From UKL13-2 sp043744255 (GTDB taxonomy: Bacteria; Pseudomonadota; Gammaproteobacteria; Burkholderiales; Usitatibacteraceae): a stretch of DNA of 64,000 bases. The notes beneath the pieces were generated by a model, which was given only the letters and a program-made list of their open reading frames with translations, made no database searches and had not been told where the DNA came from. Shown piece by piece: positions 47,081 to 58,771 of the stretch (position 1 is the first letter of the stretch; each line of letters starts with the position of its first letter). Where the stretch lies: the NCBI GenBank assembly GCA_043744255.1, contig JAYTVA010000041.1:23624-87623 (forward strand), read 5' to 3'. The translations under genes and the position numbers were made by a program.

Positions 47081-48837
47081 ATTTCAGTTCCAGCAAAATC
47101 GCTTCACCAGAACTGCGCCTGAAGCTCGACGCGTGGCGCTCACGCCTGTTGTTAGTGTTGTGCCTCGGTGTGTTCGTGGTACTGGCCGGTCGCGCGTTGA
47201 TGTTGCAAGGCTTCGACAAAGGCTTCTTGCTCGCTGAGGGCGAGGCACGCTACGTGCGCGTGGTCGAAATGCCCGCCTCGCGCGGCGCGGTGATGGATCG
47301 CAACGGCAAAGCGCTGGCGATTTCCACGCCGGTTGAATCTATTTGGGCCGCACCATCGACCATGACGCCGCTCGATAGCGCGCAATTCAATAAGCTCGCC
47401 GACGTGCTGAAAATCGACAAGCGCGAATTAAAAAAGAAACTTGGCGACGAAGACAAAAATTTTGTCTGGTTGAAACGCCAACTCTCGCCGGTACAAGCGG
47501 CCAGCGTGATGGCGCTGAAAATCCCCGGCGTATTTCAGCAACGCGAGTTCCGCCGCTTCTATCCCGTTGGCGAAACCGCCGCGCATTTAATCGGCTTCAC
47601 TAACCTCGAAGACAAAGGCCAAGAGGGAATTGAGCTGGCGCAACAAGCCTCGCTCGCCGGTTCCCCCGGTCAACGCCGCGTCATCAAGGATCGCAAGGGG
47701 CGCATCGTTGAAGACGTTGAATCACTCAAAGTCCCACACGACGGCAAGCCACTCAGCCTCTCCATCGACGAGCGTTTGCAGCACATCGCGCACAGCGAAT
47801 TGAAGGCCGCTGTCGATGCGCACAAGGCCAAAGGCGGCGCGCTGGTGGTGCTCGATGCACGTAGCGGGGAAGTGTTGGCGCTGGTCAATCAACCCGACTT
47901 CAATCCCAACAATCGCACCAACGTACAAATGCAGCAAATGCGCAATCGCAGCGTGACCGATACGTTTGAACCAGGCTCCACGTTCAAACCGTTTGCTGTT
48001 GCCGCCGCACTGGAAGCGGGCATTGTCAAACCCGACACCGTGATTCAAACCGGCAACGGTTACGTCATCGGCGGCCACAAAATTTCTGACACGCACCCGC
48101 AGCCGCAACTCACGGTCGCGCAAATTATTCAGAAGTCGTCCAACATCGGCACCGCCAAAATGGCGCTGCAATTGCCGCCGGAAAAATTGTGGAACCTGTA
48201 CCACGACCTCGGTTTTGGCACCGCACCCAAAACTGGATTCCCCGGCGAAGCCAGCGGTAAATTGCGCGCGGTCAAAACGTGGAAACCGGTTGAGCAAGCC
48301 ACCATGTCGTATGGCTACGGCGTGTCAGTCAGTGCATTGCAACTCGCGCGCGCGTATTCCATTTTCGCCAACGACGGTGTGTTGTTGCCCGCCACTTTTT
48401 TGAAGCGCGAAGGCGACACCATCGGCAAGCAGGTGATTTCACAAAAAACCGCGCGCACCGTTTCGCAAATGTTGGAAACCGTCACCCAGACCGGCGGCAC
48501 TGCCACCAAAGGGCAGGTGCCCGGCTATCGCGTGGCGGGCAAAACTGGCACCGCGTGGCGCATCGTCAACGGGCAGTACGACCGCAATTTGTATCTCTCA
48601 TCCTTCGTCGGCTACGGACCGGTATCGAGCCCGCGCTATATCGTTGCCGTCACCATCGACGAGCCATCCGCCGGAAAAATCTACGGTGGTGAAGTGTCTG
48701 CACCGGTGTTTTCCAACGTGATGGCACAGGCACTACGAATGGCCGGTGTGCCACCCGATGCGCCGCAGCAAGAGTTAGCAGTAGCACCAGTTATTGCACC
48801 AGCCGTCGTACCAGCAGCCACCAAGGAGCGTGGCTAA
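47077..48837 (+). CDS. ftsI: Division-specific peptidoglycan transpeptidase (PBP3)
   Basis: FtsI cross-links septal peptidoglycan. The 586-residue protein has one N-terminal membrane helix (about 27-47), a pedestal domain and a transpeptidase domain. The active serine is in S301-T-F-K, with S354-S-N and K489-T-G-T completing the motifs. It lies between ftsL and murE in the usual order. Confidence 0.96.
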   Translation: MNFSSSKIASPELRLKLDAWRSRLLLVLCLGVFVVLAGRALMLQGFDKGFLLAEGEARYVRVVEMPASRGAVMDRNGKALAISTPVESIWAAPSTMTPLDSAQFNKLADVLKIDKRELKKKLGDEDKNFVWLKRQLSPVQAASVMALKIPGVFQQREFRRFYPVGETAAHLIGFTNLEDKGQEGIELAQQASLAGSPGQRRVIKDRKGRIVEDVESLKVPHDGKPLSLSIDERLQHIAHSELKAAVDAHKAKGGALVVLDARSGEVLALVNQPDFNPNNRTNVQMQQMRNRSVTDTFEPGSTFKPFAVAAALEAGIVKPDTVIQTGNGYVIGGHKISDTHPQPQLTVAQIIQKSSNIGTAKMALQLPPEKLWNLYHDLGFGTAPKTGFPGEASGKLRAVKTWKPVEQATMSYGYGVSVSALQLARAYSIFANDGVLLPATFLKREGDTIGKQVISQKTARTVSQMLETVTQTGGTATKGQVPGYRVAGKTGTAWRIVNGQYDRNLYLSSFVGYGPVSSPRYIVAVTIDEPSAGKIYGGEVSAPVFSNVMAQALRMAGVPPDAPQQELAVAPVIAPAVVPAATKERG

Positions 48838-48838
48838 G

Positions 48839-50340
<1,502 letters not shown>

Positions 50341-50344
<4 letters not shown>

Positions 50345-51693
50345 AGCTGACCGCGCGCGAAGCCGCCAGCCTGCTCGGCACCACGTGTATCAATGGAGAT
50401 GCACTATTCACGGGCGTTTCCACGGATAGCCGCAGTGTGGTGGCGGGCGAATTATTCATTGCTTTGCAGGGCGACAACTTCGATGGTCATACGTTTGTTG
50501 AGAAAGCACTCGCGCGCGGCGCGGTAGCGGCAATGGTCTCGCAACCAGTCGCCGTAACGATTCCGCAAATCATCGTTGGCGACACCACGTTAGCGTTAGG
50601 CCGCCTCGCGCAATGTTGGCGCAGCCGCTTCACGATCCCAATGGTGGCGCTCACCGGCAGCAACGGCAAGACCACCGTGAAAGAAATGGTGCGCAGTATT
50701 TTGGTCATGCACACGGGTGATGCGGCGCAAGTGTTGGCGACCGAAGGCAATCTCAATAATCACATCGGGCTGCCGCTGATGATGTTGAAATTGAGCGCTG
50801 CACATCGCTACGCCGTATTCGAGATGGGCATGAATCATCTCAACGAAATTGACTACTTGACCCGTTTGCTCATACCGGATGTCGCGCTCATCATCGGTGC
50901 CGGTACGGCGCACATTGGCGAGCTGGGTTCACGCGAAGCCATCGCGCAGGCCAAGGGCGAGATTCTGGCGGGACTCACACCGCACGGCACCGCCGTCATT
51001 AATATGCACGACCGCTTCGGCAACTTGTGGCGCGGCCTCGCGGGTGAACGGCGCGTGATCGGTTTTGGCACCGCTGCCGTCGATGCCGTCATCGGCGAAT
51101 TCGCGGGCGACACCCTCACCATTCGTCACGCCGGTGAAACAGCGCAGGTGCGGTTACTGGTGATGGGTGAGCACAATCAGCGCAACGCGCTTGCCGCCGC
51201 CGCTGCGGCATTGGCTCTCGGTATACCACTCGCCACCATCGCGGCGGGGCTCGAAGATTTCACCGGTGTCGAAGGTCGCCTACGTCTTTACAGCGGCCAT
51301 AAAGATGCCACGATCATCGACGACACTTACAACGCCAACCCCGATTCGGTGCGCGCAGCGATTGATGTGCTCGCGGCGAAACCCGGTAAACGTTACCTCG
51401 TGTTGGGCGACATGGGCGAGCTTGGCAAGGACGCGCCAGCGTTGCACGCAGGCATCGGCGATTACGCCAAACGCGCGCATCTCGATGGTCTGTTTGCATT
51501 CGGCAAATTGACCGAAGCCACGGTGATGGCCATCGGTGCCACCGGCTGGCATTTCGACACCCTCGAAGAACTGACCGCCGAGGTGGATCAACGCTTAGCG
51601 CCGAACGTCACGGTGTTGGTCAAAGGTTCGCGCTTCATGAAAATGGAACGCGTGGTGCAACAACTTGTTTCGAACTACAACGGACACCACTGA
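50341..51693 (+). CDS. murF: UDP-MurNAc-pentapeptide synthetase
   Basis: MurF attaches D-Ala-D-Ala to the UDP-MurNAc-tripeptide. The 450-residue protein has the Mur ligase ATP loop A-L-T-G-S-N-G-K-T-T near 102-111, F-E-M-G-M-N near 160-165 and D-D-T-Y-N-A-N-P-D-S near 322-331. Its ATG lies within the murE stop overlap, and mraY begins one base after its stop. Confidence 0.95.
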
Positions 51694-51694
51694 C

Positions 51695-52780
51695 ATGCTC
51701 TATCAACTATTCCAGTGGCTCGCCAAGGACGTTCGCGCGTTCAACGTATTCTCGTACATCACGTTGCGCACGGTGCTTGCTGCCCTCACGGCGCTGACGA
51801 TTTCATTCATCATCGGCCCGTGGATGATTCGTAAACTGACCTCACTCAAAATCGGCCAGACCGTGCGCGACGATGGGCCGCAAACGCACCTGGTCAAGGC
51901 CGGTACGCCGACTATGGGCGGCGCGTTGATTCTAGTTGCTGTCGCCATCACGACGTTACTGTGGGCGGACTTGGAAAACCGTTTCGTCTGGGCGTGTCTG
52001 GTCACGACGGTCGGCTTTGGTGTGATCGGCTGGGTTGATGACTATCGCAAGGTTGTACACAAAAATTCCAAGGGTCTCTCGGCGAAAACGAAGTTCTTCT
52101 GGCAGACCGTGATCGCCACTGCCGCCCTCTGGTACATCGCCTACCGCACCAATCTGCCGCAGCAAACCGATTTGATCGTGCCGTTTTTCAAGACGGTGGC
52201 GATCCCACTCGGCACGTTCGGTTTCATCGCGCTCGGCTGGGTGACCGTGGTGGGATTTTCCAATGCGGTGAATCTCACCGACGGCCTCGATGGTCTCGCC
52301 ATCATGCCCACCGTCATGGTCGCCTCCGCACTCGCCATCTTTGCCTACGTCGCGGGTAACAAAGTGTTTGCGACCTATCTCGGTGTGCCCAACATTCCGG
52401 GTGCAGGTGAATTGGCGATCTTCTGCGGCGCGATTGCTGGGGCTGGGCTCGCCTTCCTGTGGTTCAACGCCTATCCCGCCGAAGTGTTCATGGGCGATGT
52501 GGGCGCGTTGGCGCTCGGCGGCGCGCTCGGTTTGATTGCTGTGGTGTGCCGTCAGGAAATCGTGCTGGTCATCATGGGCGGCGTGTTCGTGGTGGAAACG
52601 CTGTCGGTGATGATCCAAGTGGCGTCATTCAAGCTCACGGGAAAACGGGTGTTTCGCATGGCACCGCTACATCACCACTACGAATTGAAGGGCTGGAAAG
52701 AGAATCAAGTCGTGGTCAGGTTTTGGATCATCACGATGATGCTGGTGTTGTTTGGTTTGTCTACGTTGAAGTTGCGGTGA
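51695..52780 (+). CDS. mraY: Phospho-MurNAc-pentapeptide translocase
   Basis: MraY transfers phospho-MurNAc-pentapeptide to undecaprenyl phosphate, forming lipid I at the inner membrane. The 361-residue protein has about ten membrane helices, the D-D-Y-R-K motif near 117-121, N-L-T-D-G-L-D-G-L near 190-198 and M-A-P-L-H-H-H-Y-E near 322-330. ATG at 51695 is chosen to match the family N-terminus. A 56-base gap follows before murD, the largest in the first part of the cluster. Confidence 0.96.
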   Translation: MLYQLFQWLAKDVRAFNVFSYITLRTVLAALTALTISFIIGPWMIRKLTSLKIGQTVRDDGPQTHLVKAGTPTMGGALILVAVAITTLLWADLENRFVWACLVTTVGFGVIGWVDDYRKVVHKNSKGLSAKTKFFWQTVIATAALWYIAYRTNLPQQTDLIVPFFKTVAIPLGTFGFIALGWVTVVGFSNAVNLTDGLDGLAIMPTVMVASALAIFAYVAGNKVFATYLGVPNIPGAGELAIFCGAIAGAGLAFLWFNAYPAEVFMGDVGALALGGALGLIAVVCRQEIVLVIMGGVFVVETLSVMIQVASFKLTGKRVFRMAPLHHHYELKGWKENQVVVRFWIITMMLVLFGLSTLKLR

Positions 52781-52836
52781 GCGTGATGACTAGATACATG
52801 CGCGCCGTATCACCACACCACAAATGAGGCACGGAG

Positions 52837-54225
52837 GTGAATTGGCATGACAAAAGCGTACTTGTTCTTGGTGCAGGAGACACCGGCGTCTCCGTCGTCG
52901 CTTACCTCCGACGAGTGGGTGCTCGTGTGCGAATCGCAGACAGCCGTACCGACATACACAGCGATGCGCCCGGTCGAAAACGACTCGGCGATTGCGAGTT
53001 CATCGCCGGTGCCTTCACCGACGCCCTCTTTAGCAACGCCGAACTCATTGTGGCAAGCCCGGGAGTGGCCGTTGCGGGGCCCGCGTGTGACCCGGCCCTC
53101 GCGCGCGCCATCGCGAAAGGGGCGCATGTCGTTGGGGACATCGAGCTTTTCGCGTGGGAACAAAACCAGCTAAATGAAACCTCAGGAAAGCAACCAATCG
53201 TGATCGGCATCACCGGCTCAAACGGCAAATCAACGGTCACCGCGATGACAGCGGCGATGTGCGCCGCTGCGGGCTTCAAAACCGTGATGGCCGGCAATAT
53301 TGGCTTACCGGTGTTAGACGCGCTGGCCGAAACCGAGCAGCCGGATGTGTACGTGTTGGAGCTGTCGAGCTTTCAGTTGGAAACGACTTCCTCGCTGCAT
53401 CTCGATGCTGCGACCATGTTGAATATCTCGCAAGATCATCTGGATCGCTACGCAAGCATGGCTGGTTACATCGCCGCGAAGCGACGTGTTTTCAACCACG
53501 CGCGTACGCAAGTGTTGAATCGCGATGACGCGGCAAGTATGGCAACGGCCGAAGGTACGCCGGTAACGTTTGGCCTCGACCCAGCGGCCGATTTCAGCAT
53601 TCGCGACGGCAATCTCTGTGAGGGTGCACAAGCACTCATGCCGATCACTGACCTAACCGTTTCTGGTTTGCACAACGCCGCGAACGCACTCGCAGCATTT
53701 GCCCTTTGTCGTGCTGTAGGTTGCAGCACCAAACCGCTCGTTGACGGCTTACGAAACTTCAAAGGTCTGCCACACCGTGTCGAGCACGTCGGCACCATCA
53801 ACGGCGTGATGTTCTACGACGATTCCAAAGGCACCAACGTCGGCGCAACCGTCGCCGCATTGAACGGCATGACCATGCCGGTGGTGTTGATCGCCGGTGG
53901 CGTGGGCAAGGAGCAAGACTTTCAACCGCTGGCCGAGCCGATCCGCAAACGCGCAAAAGCGGTGGTGTTGATCGGTAAAGATGCGCGTTTGATCGAGAGC
54001 GCCATCACTGCCGCGCGGGTGGAGTCATTGCATGCAACGTCGATGGTCAATGCCGTGGAACTCGCCTATCGGCGGGCATCTTCAGGCGATGCCGTGTTGT
54101 TGTCACCGGCTTGCGCGAGCTTTGATATGTTCAACAACTATAAACATCGCGGTGAGGTTTTTGCTGAAGCGGTCAGAGCGTTGAAAGCGCTGAAAGCAGC
54201 AGTGGAGGGCGGTCATGCTCTATAA
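52837..54225 (+). CDS. murD: UDP-MurNAc-L-alanine:D-glutamate ligase
   Basis: MurD adds D-glutamate to UDP-MurNAc-L-Ala. The 462-residue protein has an N-terminal Rossmann segment V-L-V-L-G-A-G-D-T-G, the ATP loop G-I-T-G-S-N-G-K-S-T, and D-D-S-K-G-T-N near 328-334. The only in-frame start is GTG at 52837, since TGA lies four codons upstream. The strong GGAGG at 52833 sits too close to serve it and is better spaced for an out-of-frame ATG at 52847. A weaker TGAGG at 52825 may serve the GTG. It overlaps ftsW by 11 bases. Confidence 0.93.
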   Translation: MNWHDKSVLVLGAGDTGVSVVAYLRRVGARVRIADSRTDIHSDAPGRKRLGDCEFIAGAFTDALFSNAELIVASPGVAVAGPACDPALARAIAKGAHVVGDIELFAWEQNQLNETSGKQPIVIGITGSNGKSTVTAMTAAMCAAAGFKTVMAGNIGLPVLDALAETEQPDVYVLELSSFQLETTSSLHLDAATMLNISQDHLDRYASMAGYIAAKRRVFNHARTQVLNRDDAASMATAEGTPVTFGLDPAADFSIRDGNLCEGAQALMPITDLTVSGLHNAANALAAFALCRAVGCSTKPLVDGLRNFKGLPHRVEHVGTINGVMFYDDSKGTNVGATVAALNGMTMPVVLIAGGVGKEQDFQPLAEPIRKRAKAVVLIGKDARLIESAITAARVESLHATSMVNAVELAYRRASSGDAVLLSPACASFDMFNNYKHRGEVFAEAVRALKALKAAVEGGHAL

Positions 54226-55375
54226 CCCCGCCGCGCCGCGCGCTGAACTCGACCTCTCGATTTTCTGGAGTGCGTTGCTGCTGCTCTCCATCGGGCTGGT
54301 GATGGTGTATTCATCTTCCATCGCGATGTCGGAAGCGGAGAAGATGACCAGCTACCGCTCACATTATTTTCTGATGCGCCACGCCGTGTTCATCGGCGTG
54401 AGTTTGTTGGCGGGTGCGATTGTGTTCCAGATTCCGATTGCGACCTTGCAGCGTTTGGCACCGTGGTTGTTCATCGCGGTAGCGTTCCTGCTGGTGCTGG
54501 TATTGATCCCCGGTGTCGGTCGCAAGGTCAACGGCAGTTCGCGCTGGCTGTCGCTGGGGTTCATGACCATGCAGCCGTCTGAAGTGATGAAGTTGCTGGT
54601 GGTGTTGTACGCCGCCGATTACACCGTGCGCAAGGCGGCCTTCATGCACGACTTCAAAAAGGGCTTCCTGCCGATGGCGGGTGTGATGGTGTTCATCGGC
54701 GTGTTGTTGCTCAATGAACCGGACTACGGCGCGCTGTTCGTGATTACCTCAATTGCGATGGCGATTTTGTTTTTAGGTGGCTTGAATTGGCGCATCTTTG
54801 TTGCGTTGATTGGCTTACTCGGCGTGTCGTTTGTGCTGCTGATATTCACGTCCCCTTATCGCTTGGAGCGCATTCGCGGCTTCCTCGACCCGTGGTCTGA
54901 CCCGTATGGCAAAAGCTATCAACTCACCCATGCGCTGATCGCGTTTGGGCGCGGCGAGTGGACGGGTGTGGGCTTGGGCGCGAGTGTGGAAAAACTTTTT
55001 TATCTGCCGGAAGCGCACACCGATTTCTTGATGGCGGTGTTGGCCGAAGAGTTGGGCTTCATTGGTGTGGCGATTGTGATTGCGCTGTTCGTGTTGTTTA
55101 TTTATCGCGCGTTTGCAGTTGGGCGTGAGGCGATGATGCGCGAAAAGTATTTTGCAGCCTTGGTGGCGCAGGGCATTGGCGTATGGATAACTGTGCAGGC
55201 GTTCATCAACATCGGCGTCAACATGGGCATGTTGCCAACCAAGGGATTGACGTTGCCATTCCTGTCATTCGGCGGCACTGGTATTTTGGTGAGTTGTGTA
55301 GCGGTGGCAATTTTGTTGCGGATTGATTACGAGAATCGCGCGCCTGCAGCGGTGTCGAAGGTGAGACGGTCATGA
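54215..55375 (+). CDS. ftsW: Septal peptidoglycan polymerase FtsW
   Basis: FtsW is the SEDS glycosyltransferase that polymerises lipid II at the septum with FtsI. The 386-residue protein has about ten membrane helices, G-S-S-R-W-L-S-L-G near 107-115, and the SEDS motifs around L-P-E-A-H-T-D-F near 263-270 and L-T-L-P-F-L-S-F-G-G-T near 345-355. The ATG follows GGAGGG and lies inside the end of murD. Confidence 0.95.
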   Translation: MLYNPAAPRAELDLSIFWSALLLLSIGLVMVYSSSIAMSEAEKMTSYRSHYFLMRHAVFIGVSLLAGAIVFQIPIATLQRLAPWLFIAVAFLLVLVLIPGVGRKVNGSSRWLSLGFMTMQPSEVMKLLVVLYAADYTVRKAAFMHDFKKGFLPMAGVMVFIGVLLLNEPDYGALFVITSIAMAILFLGGLNWRIFVALIGLLGVSFVLLIFTSPYRLERIRGFLDPWSDPYGKSYQLTHALIAFGRGEWTGVGLGASVEKLFYLPEAHTDFLMAVLAEELGFIGVAIVIALFVLFIYRAFAVGREAMMREKYFAALVAQGIGVWITVQAFINIGVNMGMLPTKGLTLPFLSFGGTGILVSCVAVAILLRIDYENRAPAAVSKVRRS

Positions 55376-56478
55376 CGCGGACAGCACTCATCATGGCCGC
55401 CGGTACTGGCGGGCACATCTTTCCCGGCATCGCGATTGCCAAGGCATTGCAACAGCAGGGTTTCAACATTGTCTGGCTGGCAACACCCAATGGCATGGAA
55501 AATAAATTGGTCGCGCAAGCAGGCTACCCGATTGAAGTCATCGCCATGTCCGGTGTGCGCAGCAAAGGCATCGTCGCGTGGGCGTTGCTGCCGCTGCGAT
55601 TGTTGCGCGCGTTTTGGCAATCACTCGCGGTGTTGCGTCGCGTGCGCCCCAACGTGGTGGTGTCGATGGGTGGCTACATCGCGTTTCCCGGCGGCATGAT
55701 GGCGGTGTTGCTGGGCAAACCGTTGGTGGTGCACGAACCCGGCGCACATGCGGGACTGACCAATCGCGTGTTGGCATTAATCGCGGATCGCGTGCTGGTG
55801 GGATTCCCGGACAGCTTCGCGCAGAAACCGAAAAACGCGCTGGCGGCAATGTTGCCAATCCCGAAGAAACTCGAATGGCTAGGCACGCCGATTCGTGACG
55901 ACATTACCCGTCTGGCCGCGCCAGATGCGCGCATGGCGTCACGCGAAGGGCCGTTGCGTTTGTTAATCGTCGGCGGTAGTTTGGGTGCGGCGACCATGAG
56001 TGCGCTGGTGGTGGCTGCATTGCAAAGCATGCCTGCCGATGCGCGTCCCGAAGTGATTCACCAGTCCGGCGAAAAGAACGAGCAGGAGTTGATCGCGCTC
56101 TACGCAACATCGAACGTCAAGGCCGAAGTCCGCGCCTTTATTGACGATATGGCTAGTATGTATGCGTGGTGTGATGTGTTGATTTGCCGCGCGGGCGCGA
56201 TCACGGTGGCTGAAATTGCGGCGGTGGGAATTGCCAGCATCTTGATCCCGTTGCCGTGGTTTGTGGCGGAAGAGCAAATGGCGAATGCAAAATTCCTCGC
56301 CGATAAGAACGCGGGCGTGTTGGCATCGCAGCTCGACGAAACGCCGGAAGGTCTAGCCAAAAAAATTCTCAACATTACGCGAGCAAAAGCCATCGAAATG
56401 GCGACGCTCGCACGCAGCCTAGGCAAACCGCAAGCCACGCTCGCCTGCGCGAACGTTTGCGCAGAGGTGGCCGCATGA
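55372..56478 (+). CDS. murG: Lipid II synthase (UDP-GlcNAc transferase)
   Basis: MurG adds GlcNAc to lipid I on the cytoplasmic face. The 368-residue GT-B enzyme begins with A-A-G-T-G-G-H-I-F-P-G near 10-20 and has G-G-S-L-G-A near 202-207. C-R-A-G-A-I-T-V-A-E-I near 270-280 forms the UDP-GlcNAc site. It overlaps ftsW and murC by 4 bases each. Confidence 0.96.
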   Translation: MTRTALIMAAGTGGHIFPGIAIAKALQQQGFNIVWLATPNGMENKLVAQAGYPIEVIAMSGVRSKGIVAWALLPLRLLRAFWQSLAVLRRVRPNVVVSMGGYIAFPGGMMAVLLGKPLVVHEPGAHAGLTNRVLALIADRVLVGFPDSFAQKPKNALAAMLPIPKKLEWLGTPIRDDITRLAAPDARMASREGPLRLLIVGGSLGAATMSALVVAALQSMPADARPEVIHQSGEKNEQELIALYATSNVKAEVRAFIDDMASMYAWCDVLICRAGAITVAEIAAVGIASILIPLPWFVAEEQMANAKFLADKNAGVLASQLDETPEGLAKKILNITRAKAIEMATLARSLGKPQATLACANVCAEVAA

Positions 56479-57866
56479 AGAATCGTGTGAACCACTTGCA
56501 CTTTGTCGGCATCGGCGGCTCGGGTATGTCGGGTATCGCTGAAGTGCTGTTGAGTCTGGGTTACAAAGTGTCGGGGTCAGATTTGTCTGAGAGCGACACG
56601 GTGAAACGCTTGCGCACGCTGGGTGCCAGCGTCCACATCGGTCACGCGGCTGCGCATGTTGCGGGCGCGGATGCGGTCGTCGTCTCAAGCGCGGTGAAGG
56701 CCGACAATCCAGAGGTCATCGCCGCGAAAGCCGCACACATCCCCGTGGTGCCGCGCGCAATGATGTTGGCCGAGTTGATGCGCTTCAAGAGCGGCATCGC
56801 CATCGCGGGCACGCACGGCAAGACGACCACCACCAGCTTGATTGCGCACATCCTCGCCACGGCGGGACTCGATCCCACCTGCATCATCGGTGGCCGATTG
56901 AACGCCATCAACACCAATGCGAAATTGGGCGCGGGTGAATATCTGGTTGCAGAAGCCGATGAATCGGACGCGTCGTTCCTGTATCTCAAACCAATCATGG
57001 CCGTGGTGACCAACATCGACTACGACCACATGGAAACTTACGAACACGATTTCGCGCGATTGAAATCCGCGTTTGTCGAATTCTTAGAACACCTGCCGTT
57101 TTATGGTCTCGCTGTGTTGTGCGCAGACGATGCCAATGTGCGTGAGATCATGCCGCGCCTGTCAAAGCCGATCACGACCTACGGGCTCAGTGCTGAGGCG
57201 GAGTTGCGTGCGATCAATGTCCGGCCAGTCGGCGCGCAAATGCAATTTAGCGCGGTATCGAAGCGCGATGGTCGCACGCTGGATGTGACGTTGAATCTCG
57301 CTGGTGCGCACAACGTCGCCAATGCACTCGCCGCAATGGCCATCGCGCGCGAAGTCGGCATTGACGATGCCGTGATCGCCAACGCGCTCGCCACGTTCGG
57401 CGGGGTCGGTCGTCGCTTCCAGCGTTATGGCGAAGTCACGATTGCTAGCGGCGGCACCTACACCTTGATCGACGACTACGGCCACCACCCCGCCGAGATG
57501 GCCGCCACGCTTGCCGCCGTACGTGGTGCATTTCCCAAACGCCGCGTGGTGCTTGCTTTTCAACCACATCGCTTCACGCGCACGCGCGATTTGTTTGAGG
57601 ACTTTGTGCGCGTGTTATCGACCGCCGATGAGCTGGTGCTCGCCGATGTTTACGCCGCTGGTGAGGCACCGATTGTTGCGGCTGATGGTCGCTCGCTCGC
57701 GCGCGCAGTTCGCATGGTTGGCAAAGTTGAGCCGCTGTTCGTTGCAAACGCCGACGCGATGGCCGCAGCCGTCGCGAGCCGCGTGCGCAATGGTGATGTG
57801 GTCGTGACCATGGGTGCTGGCTCGGTCGCAGGTGTCGCACCAGCACTCGCGGGAGGTGGCGAATGA
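56475..57866 (+). CDS. murC: UDP-MurNAc:L-alanine ligase
   Basis: MurC adds L-alanine to UDP-MurNAc. The 463-residue protein opens with H-F-V-G-I-G-G-S-G-M-S-G-I-A-E and has the ATP loop A-G-T-H-G-K-T-T-T near 114-122. D-D-Y-G-H-H-P lies near 339-345. ATG at 56475 forms an ATGA overlap with murG and is preferred over a start 18 bases upstream. Confidence 0.96.
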   Translation: MKNRVNHLHFVGIGGSGMSGIAEVLLSLGYKVSGSDLSESDTVKRLRTLGASVHIGHAAAHVAGADAVVVSSAVKADNPEVIAAKAAHIPVVPRAMMLAELMRFKSGIAIAGTHGKTTTTSLIAHILATAGLDPTCIIGGRLNAINTNAKLGAGEYLVAEADESDASFLYLKPIMAVVTNIDYDHMETYEHDFARLKSAFVEFLEHLPFYGLAVLCADDANVREIMPRLSKPITTYGLSAEAELRAINVRPVGAQMQFSAVSKRDGRTLDVTLNLAGAHNVANALAAMAIAREVGIDDAVIANALATFGGVGRRFQRYGEVTIASGGTYTLIDDYGHHPAEMAATLAAVRGAFPKRRVVLAFQPHRFTRTRDLFEDFVRVLSTADELVLADVYAAGEAPIVAADGRSLARAVRMVGKVEPLFVANADAMAAAVASRVRNGDVVVTMGAGSVAGVAPALAGGGE

Positions 57867-58771
57867 TGATCGCGACTTCACAAACGCTACGCGGTGAATG
57901 GCGAAAAGACGAGCCAATGTCGAAGCACGTCTCATGGCGCGCGGGTGGCCTGGCGAGACATTTTTACAAGCCCGCCGACCTCGCCGATTTGCAAGCGTTC
58001 TTACCAACCGTGGATGCGAAAGAGCCGATCATGTTTGTCGGCCTCGGCAGCAATTTGCTGGTGCGCGACGGCGGCTTTGATGGCACGGTGGTGTTGACTG
58101 CTGCCGTGTTGCCGGGCATCGCGTTGGATGCGGATGACCCCACCATCGTCGTCGCCGGTGCTGGTGTGATCTCACCGCACGTCGCGAAGTTCGCCGCGAA
58201 AAATAATCTCGCCGGTTCGGAATGGCTCGCGGGTGTACCGGGCACGATTGGCGGCGCGCTGGCGATGAACGCGGGATGCTATGGCAGCGAGACGTGGGAT
58301 CAAATCGTGGACTGCACCACCATTGATCGTCAGGGCAACTTGCACACGCGCACCAAGGCCGATTTCGATGTGGGTTACCGGCACGTCGCAGCACTCGCGA
58401 AGTCTGAGGAGTGGTTTGTTTCGGCGCGTTTCCGTTTTGCACCCGGTGACGCCGAGACCGCGCAGGCGCTCATCAAAGAATTGCTCATCAAACGCCGCGC
58501 CTCGCAGCCACTCAATGAACCCAATGCGGGCTCAACGTTTCGCAATCCGCCGGATGCGTTCGCCGCGCGCTTGATTCAATCCAGCGGACTCAAAGGCTGC
58601 GCGTTTGGCGGCGCGGCCGTCTCGGCAAAGCACGCGAATTTCATCATTAACACCGGCACCGCGACGGCTGCGAATATCGAATCACTGATCGACCATATTC
58701 AAGCGACCGTGAAAGCGAAGACCGGTATTGAGTTGGTGCGTGAAGTAAAAATAGTAGGAAAGAAAAAATGA
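57863..58771 (+). CDS. murB: UDP-N-acetylenolpyruvoylglucosamine reductase
   Basis: MurB reduces UDP-GlcNAc-enolpyruvate to UDP-MurNAc with NADPH and FAD. The 302-residue protein has G-L-G-S-N-L-L-V near 57-64, S-E-W-L-A-G-V-P-G-T-I-G-G-A near 116-129 and N-A-G-S-T-F-R-N-P near 222-230. This is the short type that lacks the E. coli insertion. It lies between murC and ddl with 4-base overlaps on both sides; in E. coli murB lies elsewhere. Confidence 0.95.
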   Translation: MMIATSQTLRGEWRKDEPMSKHVSWRAGGLARHFYKPADLADLQAFLPTVDAKEPIMFVGLGSNLLVRDGGFDGTVVLTAAVLPGIALDADDPTIVVAGAGVISPHVAKFAAKNNLAGSEWLAGVPGTIGGALAMNAGCYGSETWDQIVDCTTIDRQGNLHTRTKADFDVGYRHVAALAKSEEWFVSARFRFAPGDAETAQALIKELLIKRRASQPLNEPNAGSTFRNPPDAFAARLIQSSGLKGCAFGGAAVSAKHANFIINTGTATAANIESLIDHIQATVKAKTGIELVREVKIVGKKK

